The translations under genes and the position numbers were made by a program. A stretch of DNA of 64,000 nt, taken from positions 372,001-436,000 of the forward strand of contig QNQO01000542.1 in NCBI GenBank assembly GCA_003290165.1, read 5' to 3'. Below are positions 54,801 to 64,000 of the stretch, piece by piece; within the stretch, counting starts at the first letter, position 1; each line of letters begins with the position of its first letter. The DNA is from Berberis thunbergii (taxonomy: Eukaryota > Streptophyta > Magnoliopsida > Ranunculales > Berberidaceae). The notes under the pieces were generated by a model. That model made no database searches and was not told the origin of the DNA. It saw nothing but the letters and a program-made list of their open reading frames with translations.

Positions 54801-57800
54801 GTAGAATATATGAACTGATATTCACTCAGAGTAAACCTAAGCATTATCACCATTATGAATTCCTGTAAGGAGAAAGGAATAAGTGGTTGACATGTATATG
54901 GATAATTACAACTTGATGCAAGTGCATCCGACAGCTCACATCTTTTAGATTCTGGAATAAAAGCTCATCATTTAGTTGCATTGATCAGAGAGGGACTTTT
55001 GTTTTAGAACTCTTTGGGACGCCTTGTGAACAAGGAGACTGCAATCAAACCTTTTGTAGATCCAGAAAGAAAAGAAACGATCAGCTTGTCCATTGTAGAG
55101 TCCAGGAAGTTAAAGAATAGCAGAACTCCTCTTCAAAACTATCACCTAAGCCTAGGAAAGATAAACTGGAGTTTAATTGCATATTTTTGTTTGAATTTTA
55201 TGATAATAAACATATATTGTTCGCTATGCACCCATAAATTTATTGTGTTTTCATCATTTTTCAGGTAAATGAAGAGAACAAATTGTACAAATCTTCGATC
55301 ATGGTTACAGCTGGTGCAAATCAGGTGATTACCAGCACACTTGTATTTGGTTGCTTGAGATGTAAAATATAGTTTGGATTTAATTGTGTGATTAGTTCTT
55401 TGATGTTTAAGAAGAAATCCTTGCAAAAGAAATCATTCGTTTTGTTTGAAGATTTTATTACCTTTATGATACCCTTGTCTCTATTAGTAAAGTATGCTCC
55501 CCAGGCAAGAAGCTAGTCTTTTGGCAATTGTGATGTGGATGGGTGTCTATGCACCTAATACTTTTATGAAGAGTCAAGAGAAACATGTTGATACCAAATC
55601 TCAATAAATATATAGGAAACCAGAATTAGTACTTTTTGTTTATTGACGAACTTACGAATTGAGTATGATCATTTTACACCAAGGATAGACCTATAAACTC
55701 TGCACCTTTCTGGATAGCTTATCGTTATTGACCTAGCCACTATTGAAGTGGAGATCCTTGCATAATGTCCTTTTGACTTTACATGAGTCGTTCCTAAAGA
55801 GAATTATCCAGGAGTGCTTTTGTGTCTCATCATAAAACTAACCAAACCAACTACTTAGAATTTAGGGAAACTGGGGAAGTTCTTGCAGACGGTTGTCAAA
55901 GTTCGTGAAGTAGTAGTTGTGATGCTCTATAACTATGCAGGCAATGAAGGTGGCAAGCTAAAGATGATATATGAAGATGGTGGTGATCAGACGTGTGGAA
56001 TAACGTGAAGAAGATTTAGGAAACAACTTGTCTGCAGAGAGAGAAACACTCTCTAACGATAGCATAGTCGAGAACCTGGTAAAACACATTCGTGGTAAAA
56101 CTTGCAACTAAAATATTGAAGATGGTTTCCCTGATACAATCTAGAAGTATATGCATCAGGTGTGATGAAATACAGGAGTTTTTGTATAATTAAACAAAAA
56201 AAATGTGATTAAGCTATTTCCTAAGTTTATTATAAAGTAAAGTAACAAGACAATGCGAGAGGAGTTGATAGTACATATATGTGAGATTTTATGGAAGCAC
56301 CAGTTATGTACAAATTATGAAGTACTTCCAAGAGCATATATATATATATCCAGTATTTCATGTAAATTTGATCAGTTTTCAAGTGTAAGGTATTGGTTCC
56401 AAAATATAAAAATTTTGCATAAAGTCTTAGTGTATATATAAAATAATTGTGTGGTTAGGTTGTTTCTCATTTAACTTATCTTGAACACTAGTAATTGTTT
56501 TATCTAATCCACAGGCATTTGTTAATCTGGTGCTTGCATTGTGTGATGCTGGGGATTCTGTAGTAATGTTTGCTCCTTACTACTTCAATTCGTACATGTC
56601 CTTCCAAATGACTGACATCACAAACATACTTGTTGGCCCTGGAGACTCCAAGACACTTCAGCCTGATGCAGGTGTGAATCCTTACTATGCATGCCCTTTT
56701 TCAACATGGATTGAGTGATTGTCTATTACTCGATACCCTAATCCAAGATTAGTTGTATAATGCTCACGTGTGTGAATGGGGAGTAAGTTTTCCTAATTTT
56801 GAGATGACTTCTTCCCCTGTCACGATATAATAGACTCCAGTAGATGACACTGCACTTGAACATTTCCGAGCAAGAGAAGAAATGAAACTACTTCAACAAA
56901 ACCATTGTATTCAAACATGTATAGATGCATGTATTATATATAATTTTAGTTTTTTCCTTGTATATGAATGTCTTGTATCTCTCTGATTTGGTATTATGAC
57001 ATTGATTTCTCTAGATTGGTTGGCAAATGTTCTTTCCAATGATCCTGTGCCTAAGGTTGTCAGTATTGTGAATCCCGGCAATCCATCAGGGACTTATATA
57101 CCTGAGCCCCTTTTGAAGGTATTACTCTTGCTTTTCTCTTTACAACGGTATGCAGGAAATGTTTGAGCAAAACATGTTTAATTTTGTTTCTCAACTCAGT
57201 TGGAACTTTCCTTAAATGGTTGTATTTATTTTTATATGCAGAGGATTTCAGACCTTTGCAAGCATGCTGGATCTTGGCTGATTGTAGATAATACATATGA
57301 GTAAGTACATGCTCCAATATCCCCAACATAAAATTGTGTTATGCCATTATCATGATAATCCATTGAAAGGCGGTTGTTTAGGGGAAAAGCAGGAAACCTT
57401 TGTTGTGTCTGTCTTTCCTTGTCTGAAGAAACTATTCAAGGAACAAAGCTGTTTGAAAAGTTGCCTCTAAATTTTTTATCACAATACCTTAACATAAATT
57501 TCAAATTTTATTAGTTATTATTCAGCTCTAAGTAGCAGAAGTGGGAAAGCCTAAGAGATGTTAAAAACCATTTAATCTTTGTTCCTTCCAATTTGTCAAA
57601 ATTTGAAAATGCAACAGACTGAAAAAAAAACCACGTTATAAAGTTTTTGCTTTATTATTCAACTCTTAAGTTTTTGCAAGTATGGTTTCAAAATTGAAGT
57701 TTAGATAAAGTATTTACCCCGGCTTGACCCATTAGTTTGGAGTTATAACCCATGTGGGGGTGAACTTTAGGAATGTGGTTGTGGTCTTGAATCAAAGATG

Positions 57801-58997
57801 AGTGAGCCTAGCCTAAGATATGAGATTGCATTAGTCTGTCTTGGATCCTGATGTTTTGAAGACAATTTTGTCTTGACCACATATTACTGATAAGTGGTTG
57901 GAAGACGCAGAACTGAGACTTTTAGTATCCATTTCGGATCCACATTCATAAACCTAGAAAAGTAGCGGTGAGCTAGAAGTAATAGTGAATTTTGCCTATG
58001 TTCATTAATATAAAAGTGATGACATATACCGCACAATGCTTCCTCTGATACTTCAAAGGTCTAGTTTCTGTTCTCTTCTTAATACCTGTCCACATTTCTT
58101 AAAGCGTTCACATTTCCTTAGGGGTTCAAGCTTCTAAAAACTGATTAACGACATTTGGTATTTTTGGGTGGATAAATTTACATATTTCATGCTTCCTCAA
58201 ATTCTCTTGTGCTTTTGTTTAAATGTAATTAGTAGTTACTTCTGCAGTTACTTCATGTACGATGGATTGAAGCACTCGTGTATAGAGGGTGATCACATAG
58301 TCAACATCTTTTCATTTTCCAAAGCCTATGGGATGATGGGATGGCGGGTTGGATATGTAAGGTTTTTTTATTTTGTATGTTGTGTTTGAAGGATTGAAAT
58401 TATGATTGTTCTCGAGTATATAAAGCCAGCTATATTGTTTCTTGATGAATACGGTCCATCCAATTGCTTCCACAGTTTGTGACCTAGCTTTTGTGCATTA
58501 CCGTGCCATTTATTACTCAGAATTTGTGCATGCAGATAGCATATCCATCAGAGGTGGAGGGTCTTGGAGCTCAGCTTCTGAAGGTCCAAGACAACATACC
58601 CATTTGTGCTTCCATACTCTCACAACGCTTGGCTCTCTATTCATTAGAAGCTGGATCTGAGTGGGTCAGGGAACGAGTGAAGGATCTTGTCAAGAACAGG
58701 GAAATCCTTAGGGAGGCACTGTCACCTCTTGGAAAGGACGCGGTCAAAGGTGGGGAAGGAGCAATCTATCTCTGGGCAAAGCTTCCTGACAAGTACCCAG
58801 ATGATTTTGAGGTTGTTCGCTGGCTTGCGCGGAGGCATGGAATAGTTGTAATCCCTGGAAGTGCAAGTGGTGGGCGTGGCTGCATTCGGATTTCCTTTGG
58901 TGGATTGAAAGAGCCTGACTGTGAAGTTGCAGCAGGGAGGTTGAGGAAAGGTTTGGAAGAGCTGGTAAGAGATGGGATGGTCCAGGAAAAATGTTAA
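51822..58997 (+). CDS. VAS1: Aromatic aminotransferase, VAS1/ISS1 type, 396 aa, 9 exons
   Basis: PLP-dependent class-I aminotransferase. In Arabidopsis VAS1/ISS1 uses methionine as amino donor to turn indole-3-pyruvate and other aromatic keto acids back to amino acids, limiting both auxin and ethylene precursors; it is cytosolic. Exons: 51822-51884, 52047-52094, 54478-54606, 55265-55324, 56515-56671, 57015-57118, 57242-57300, 58248-58356, 58536-58997. All are GT-AG with phases consistent, 1191 nt with TAA. MGTVLRLAKRALETETP is the family start. SCYGADEGLPELREAL (substrate side), VTAGANQAF, APYYFNSY, NPGNPSGTY (172-180; Asn175 for cofactor), VDNTY (Asp203, Tyr206), SFSKAYGMMGWRVGY (PLP lysine 232), IRISFGG (Arg361 binds the carboxylate). 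Length equals the Arabidopsis protein within a few residues. No signal peptide. Residue 207 reads Asp where I expect Glu. Confidence 0.95.
52221..52447 (+). repeat. ~115-bp tandem duplication in aminotransferase intron 2
   Basis: Two diverged copies (about 52221-52335 and 52336-52447) share GATCRTAAACA--GGGAATTCA, ACATYGCC-GGGTGAA and GGCG(A)CGTTTTAGTT. Non-coding. Confidence 0.55.
52445..52900 (+). pseudogene. LINE remnant (zf-RVT region) in aminotransferase intron 2
   Basis: Frames on + read GKENGFTVYSYFLSV, FPVKLVWKKGIPVRVSF then EDLLNRGLNADVNCVM. This is the pattern of the reverse-transcriptase zinc-binding domain at the end of plant L1 elements (W....FP.K.IW....P.KV.FF...A, L.+RG......C..C). 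Stops and frame changes are present. It is in the sense orientation of the host gene. Confidence 0.6.
53661..54220. mobile_element. hAT-like MITE family M, copy B (544 bp), in aminotransferase intron 2
   Basis: The element is 53669-54212. Flanks are TTTGGCAC (53661-53668) and TTTGACAC (54213-54220), one mismatch. The left end is CTAAGCAGTTAAAACGG; the right end on - is CTGTGCAGTTAAAACGG. Closely matches copy A along its length. Confidence 0.85.
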
Positions 58998-60414
58998 ATT
59001 GCTGACCATATTGTCACGATTCTAAAGACATTCATGTAAAGCACATTCCTCAAATAAATGGCATTTTTAGTTTTGACATAGCAGGCATGATGTCGGATAC
59101 TTGCAGCTGGCATTTTTAGTTTTTGTTTAGTACATTCTGGAGAATCCTCTCAGATCTTGCTTAAACTATTTTCTTGCACAACTCAGGCTGGCCAGTAACG
59201 AGAACATTGTCAATCACCACGACAACCACATTCTGCAACTTAGAGATAGAAAAACCTTTCTTTTTCTGTCAAGTTTGGTCTGTGTCCCGGATATCTATCA
59301 ACTGGCTGCTCCAATTTTCATACCAATTATGAGTTTTTAGATTATATTTTCAATTTGGATGGATGAAGTTGCCACTAGCAAGGGTCAAACACTCAGCCAG
59401 GTTGCAGCCATCAGTGTATGCAATCTGGTCAGAAAGAAACAAAGACCAGTTCCGATAGGAGCATAACCACAGCTAGTTATATAGCAAAGTCCAGTCAGAG
59501 GATGGAGCACACGGGATAAGATTTTCAGTCTAGATGCAGATCAAAGCCAGAAATGAACTTATAGCATTGCCGTATACAAGGATTATGACTTCCAGATTTA
59601 AAGGGAAGGCAGATAGATAGAAGTCTCAACAGTAGTTTCGAAGCAGAATTTATAGCTGCCTTGGGATGCTGTCATGTGGAGAAGGCTGAAAGGATGGTCC
59701 CTGAATCCTGATTGAGATTTTTCTCGACTATCTGGATCACTGGATGTGGTGCAAGCTCTTCATGAACAAACTGAATATTTAAGCTAGCAACAATCCATTT
59801 TTATTTTGAACTTTTATTTAGGCCATCCAGTTGAAGATTATAGGTTGATTTTATTTTGTTACTCCAGAGGAAAACTGTCTAGCACCACTTTACATTGTTT
59901 TGATTTTGGTTTGAATGAGAGATAGATGAGGCCTCCACATGCGTATCCAACTTTCAATCCCTCAATCATTATGTGCCTCCCTGTTTATGTCCATTGTGAT
60001 TATGTTTGTGCTTGTGTACTTTTCTATATCAATTTCTTAAGTTTGATAACTTACAATTCATTTATTTTTTAAGACAAAACCAGTTCATTCCATTAGAATG
60101 ACTTCTTATGATAAAATCAGCATTCCCGTATTTCTTGCATTATAAAAAACATTTATTATAAAAGATAAGTGGAGACTCTTTTAAGATGATTAATTTGTTT
60201 TATCTAGTGAGGTTTGGAGAAAATTTAAAAAAAAAAAAAATTCTTTTTTTAAAATATCAACACATGCAGCAGTGGTTAGATATTCCTTGTACTATCACAA
60301 CAATCTCAATCTCACCGAAAAAAAAGCTACACTTCGTTGCAGAGATTTGTTTAAAAATATCATGCCCAGTTATATTTTGCTTTAGCCACATGCACGTTTA
60401 CTAACTAGAATTTT
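58998..60414 (+). other. 3' UTR and downstream intergenic DNA
   Basis: The aminotransferase 3' UTR likely ends near 59060-59130. The phrase GGCATTTTTAGTTTT occurs twice there (59061 and 59109). No other gene; an A-rich tract lies at 60226-60240. Confidence 0.45.
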
Positions 60415-60545
60415 ATCTGTTTCACTGTGGCGTAATGGCAGCCTCGTGCCGTAGGTTGGTCTCCACGTATTGTCCATTCGAAGTGGTTAGCGGTATACTT
60501 AATGCACTGGTGAAGGGTGGAGACTACTGCTTCCATCTAGTGGAG

Positions 60546-60791
60546 TCATGGTCTTCCCAAGATAAGGTTGTAGGTTGATGACGCGTCTACTACTATGAAG
60601 TCCATAAACGTGATTTTTCTTAACTGTGGCTCCCATGTCACTGTTGCTAACCTTATCTTTCCGAGAGGGAAGCAATTCTCCCCGCTGAATCCAATCAGCG
60701 GGTGGTCTGAGGGTGTCAGGTTTTCCTCCTTGAAGTCCATGCTGCGGTACGCGCTATAGAATAGGACGTTGAGCGAGCTTCCTGTATCCAC
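60546..60791 (-). pseudogene. gypsy aspartic protease fragment
   Basis: MDTGSSLNVLFYSAYRSM carries the DTGSS active-site motif of retroelement aspartic proteases, and FVVDASSTYNLILGRP-like sequence ends the domain (FMDFIVVDASSTYN, LILGRP). Downstream, after a stop, MEAVVSTLHQCIKY and GDQPTARGCHYATVK continue the usual protease-RT linker to about 60420. Confidence 0.78.
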
Positions 60792-61525
60792 CAGAGCTCT
60801 CTTTACCTCTCACCTTGCTATGGAGACTGAAATGACTAGGGCGTCGTTGTGTGGCGCTCGGACTCCTTCGAGGTCCTTGTTTGTAAAACTCAAATGGGAA
60901 TGGGGCTCTGAATACTCGAGTAGTAGATGCGTCTGTCCTCATTTGCGGGTTGTGTCTGCATCTCCAGTAAGGCCCGCTTGCGAGACCTGTACGACTGATA
61001 TTCATTTGGTCCGACTCCATGAAGAACATAGATTATCCCTGGGTTCTCATTCTCTATTTCTTTAACTGACTCCCTTGTCCGCGGTTTGTTCTGGCCATTT
61101 TTCAAAGTTCAGTAATTCCTTCAGTTTGCCTCTGTGGATCCAGTACTCAACTTCATACCTCAGACTCTTGCAGTCGTTGGTATCGTGGCCACTTTCCTTT
61201 TGGCATGCGCAGTACTTGCCGTTGTCACACTTGGCGGGGTCTCCGCACTGCTACGAGGGCCACTTCAGATCCTTCCAGTTTTTCAAGGAGTTTAGTACAT
61301 CTGATAGACTGGAATGGAGAGGTGTCACAGTTTTGGATCCAACGTAGTTGGATGTTTTCTCCGGCCTGGACTGACTAGGGTTTGACCTGTTGTCATTGCG
61401 TTTTTCTTGCTTCGTTTTTTGTCCTCGCATCTCTTTCCCTCCTTCTTGTCCTTAGAAGCTGAGGGTTTATTCTCGCCTTCGATTTCCCTCTTCATGGTTC
61501 TCAGCTCCCTCAAGGTAATGTGCTT

Positions 61526-61834
61526 CTAAGCGCTCTTGAAAAGTTTTGTCATGTCCAGAGAGGGCTCTAAGGTGAGATCTTCGTAGAGCTTCCCTTCCTT
61601 GAGGCTCGCAGTGAAGGTTGTTACGGCAGTGTCGTCGCTGCATCCGTCGATGAGAGTTAGCTCGTTGTTGAAGCGCATGACATACTTTCTGAGAGTCTCG
61701 TGGGACCTCTGCTTTAGATAGAGTATGTAGTGTGGGCCTTTTTGAAAATGCTGGCTCCCTACAAAACGTGATAGGAACTCATTTGCTAGTGTCTTGAAGG
61801 AGTCGATCGACCTCGGCGGAAGGTTGTGGAACAA
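61526..61834 (-). pseudogene. gypsy gag (Retrotrans_gag) fragment
   Basis: MFHNLPPRSIDSFKTLAN, FLSRFVGSQHFQKG, LYLKQRSHETLRKYVMRF and NNELTLIDG match the plant gypsy gag core (W...LP..SI.SF..L...F...F, L....Q...ESLR.Y..RFN). N-terminal low-complexity parts lie at 62000-62269 and a basic C-terminal part with a knuckle region at 60890-61513, all on - and broken by stops. Confidence 0.8.
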
Positions 61835-62547
61835 TTCAGTGTTGACTTCTTCAGGCTAGTGGGAAAGGTTTTGCACATCACCGACTTTGATCCTTCTTTG
61901 AGGGCTATTACGTGTTGGTAATGGCGCAGGTGGTTGAATGGATCAGTGGTTCAGTCGTAAAAGTCGAGCTTCGGGGGAGTGAACTTCCTCGGAAGGGCCT
62001 CATTCATGATCGGGTCCACAAATGGTGGGATAGAAGGCGGTACAGTATGTCTGGGTCATGCGCCCCTCTGAAAAGGGGGTTCTGAGGGCCGAGTCTCTCT
62101 GCCCTGGTGGTGGGCTCAGCGTTAGCCGCGCAGCCTCCCCTAGTCCAACGAGAACTGTGGGGGCTTGGCTTTCCTGTGCTTGCTCCCTGCCATCCTTCGA
62201 AGACGGAGGCCTATGATGCTTTTGGTCTCCATTGGCAGGTGGTGGATTTTTTCGCGTGAGAGCCTTCACCGCCTTGGCTATGTGTTGTATCTGAGATGAT
62301 AGCCTATCGATTCGGGGGTCTGTTGTTGCTATTGTCGGCGCGGGGGGGGGGGGGAGGGGGGTGAGTCTGTAGCTTGTGTATGGTCGGAGCCACTGAAAGC
62401 GATGGTACTATGCCGACCTGAGCGTTTGACGTATCCCTTGCTCTTCGTTGTTGCGTGATCTAGTGGTCACCATCTCTCTGGGTTTTGAAATGAGACGACG
62501 CTAGTGAAAAGTTAAGAACTTTGTCGTCCCCACGGACGGTGTCAAAC

Positions 62548-63222
62548 TGATGCAGTCGTTTTCCACTCCCTGCTTTGACCTAATCCTATTGACTTGCACA
62601 AGTAACACACGTGAGCCACGAATCACCGTTGTTGTGGCTGATGACACTTCGATGCTAAAGTCAGATAGGGATCTGAGGAATGTATAATGCTGCAAACAGA
62701 GAATTTGTAGCGTACCTTAGCTTACCAACCTCAAATCTTATTTATAGTGCAGGAGTTCTGGTTCTACCAGGCCATCGAAGGCGTAGTTTAGGAGAGGGAT
62801 CTTTGTGGAAATCCTTCTCTAATTAGGAGTTGTGCTGCAGGAGGGAAGTTCCTTGTTAGCCCTGTTCTCTTAGATTCGCGGGAGATAGTTTTCAATCCAA
62901 GAGTAATTCGTAGGAGGAAATTTCCTTGCGTGGAATGTACTCTGGTATTTGCTTCCTAGTTGGAAGCAGAGAGCTGTTGTAGTTGCCCGTCTGAAGTCGA
63001 TTCTTAGATACTTGCCTTAGTAGGACTTATGAGTATTGAAGATAGTTGTGAGACGTGTGGGCCTAGCAAGCTGTAAGAGTTTGGGTCCGTTTGGTGGACT
63101 GGATCAGACGGGTTTAGAATCACTTGAGCCATATCAGTGTTTGACGCTAGGGTCCTGTGATTCCTTGAGATCATCATGACACGTATATGGCTCAAGGATG
63201 CGACCGTTTTTATGTATCATCA
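62548..63222 (-). repeat. LTR copy 3 (5' LTR of the gypsy fragment)
   Basis: 675 bp. It has complete TG...CA ends, which define the true LTR limits used for the other two copies. CTTATTTATAGTGCA near 62735 is the conserved TATA-like block. Confidence 0.8.
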
Positions 63223-64000
63223 GGCAGCATAGAGTTCAATCTTCTTATCAGACATGATGGTTCTCAACAACTTGTCACCACTAATTGCTTGAAGCTTTAC
63301 TGGATGAGATCGATCTCCTGATGGCTTTGACTACTCAACAACAATCGAACCAAGCATATCAAAATCAATACATCATTGCTCATATATAAAAAATGGAAAT
63401 CAATTTTTTATGTACAAGCTTTATACAATAGTCTTACATACCCCAATGAACGAGCTCGATTCGGCTGGAGGGAGGAATCATCCTGATTTAGAGTGCAAAA
63501 TTTTTGGTTATTTTGGAAGGAAAACATATGATGGACAAGGAGAAACTTCTGTGGTTTTGATGTGTGGTATGGAGCTCAAGTGGTCGGAAGGACAGAGGGA
63601 GAAAATGCACCATGGATGGCATTGTTCACTTTGTTCCTCTTTTCCTACTGGTTGTACACCAAGGCATATTTTAGTCGTTTCAGTTGGTTACAGTGAGTGC
63701 ACTTTAGTGATTTTTAATTTGAAATTAATGTTTTAATGGCGCCTCAATTGTTTTCACAAGACACCCCATTTGTGTTCATGGTTTATGTTGCAATGGGAAT
63801 TTTTCATGAAAATTTAATTATATATAGATCGAAGCCATGGACTGATGCAAATGAGCAATGGTGGTCGTGCCCAAAGGCATGGGTATACACTAGTGTATAG
63901 TTTTGTAAATGTTAAATCATCGTAGATATGCATGTGCTATAGATGCTAACATATATTTTTTACTAATTATAAGAGTATCTTCGTCCACGAGGTGGAAAGC
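63223..64000. other. Intergenic DNA, nothing recognised
   Basis: A 108-codon frame on + at 63410-63736 (contains CGMELKWSEGQREKMHH) is the longest here. It has no initiation context, family resemblance or splice support, so it is not called as a gene. Confidence 0.35.

Larger units (their letters stand above)
60415..63222 (-). mobile_element. Ty3/gypsy retrotransposon, 5' part only (LTR, gag, protease)
   Basis: 5' LTR at 63222-62548 on -, TGATGATACATA...CTGCATCA, homologous to 14423-15102 and 27795-28430. It is followed on - by TTTGACACCGTCCGTGG, like the TTGGCGCCGTCTGTGG site found after many plant gypsy LTRs. Then come gag and protease fragments. Coding homology ends at about 60420, before reverse transcriptase. 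No second LTR lies in the window. Confidence 0.8.

Noticed and set aside
63410..63736. 108-codon frame on +
   Set aside because: Longest frame in the right end but not recognised, no TATA or splice evidence; left uncalled.

Overview
The window is nuclear DNA of a eudicot flowering plant. Its genes are split by many GT-AG introns. Intergenic DNA is AT-rich and full of plant-type transposons, and the recognisable proteins (A2-type cyclin, VAS1/ISS1 aromatic aminotransferase, PMEI-domain protein, and fragments of ORC4, TGA1-like bZIP and a nucleobase-ascorbate transporter) are all plant proteins. I cannot place the species. No rRNA, tRNA, organellar or bacterial segment was seen.

Layout. 1-1065: last exon of an unidentified gene on the + strand. 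1.8-2.9 kb: decayed LINE carrying a hAT-type MITE. 6.86-7.39 kb: intact single-exon PMEI-domain gene. 8.2-14.1 kb: repeat cluster with a Mutator-type hairpin MITE (10-bp target duplication), a 0.4-kb direct duplication, two miniature LTR (TRIM) clusters and a 0.94-kb hAT-like element. 14.4-28.4 kb: one large nested structure. An LTR retrotransposon on the - strand carries an antisense (+ strand) ORF of the 'putative gypsy type transposon' kind. Into it have inserted an 8.3-kb CACTA element (15300-23633) and a 1.5-kb hAT element (25545-27038), both with target duplications. The CACTA element has no visible transposase. It holds pieces of at least five host genes (ORC4, a RADIALIS/DIVARICATA-type MYB, mitochondrial HSP60, a TGA1-like bZIP, a nucleobase-ascorbate transporter), all on the + strand. 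28.6-37.3 kb: a second 0.9-kb hAT-like copy, decayed LINE ORF1 and a deleted Ty1/copia element.

38.07-47.7 kb: complete A2-type cyclin gene on the - strand (11 coding exons, 479 aa). 51.82-59.0 kb: complete VAS1/ISS1-type aminotransferase gene on the + strand (9 exons, 396 aa). The two genes are divergently arranged, and each carries in its second coding intron a copy of the same ~550-bp MITE. 60.4-63.2 kb: LTR, gag and protease remnant of a Ty3/gypsy element whose LTR matches those of the nested structure.

The most interesting object is the multi-gene Pack-CACTA: a shuffled collection of exons and introns in one transcriptional orientation, sitting inside another transposon. Next are the TRIM array, which has four LTRs bounded by one 5-bp duplication inside a 33-bp minisatellite, and the three Mutator-type MITEs that share a GAGNNNTTCTA terminus. 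The genes in the window do not form a pathway. The cyclin (cell cycle) and VAS1 (auxin/ethylene precursor balance) are simply neighbours.
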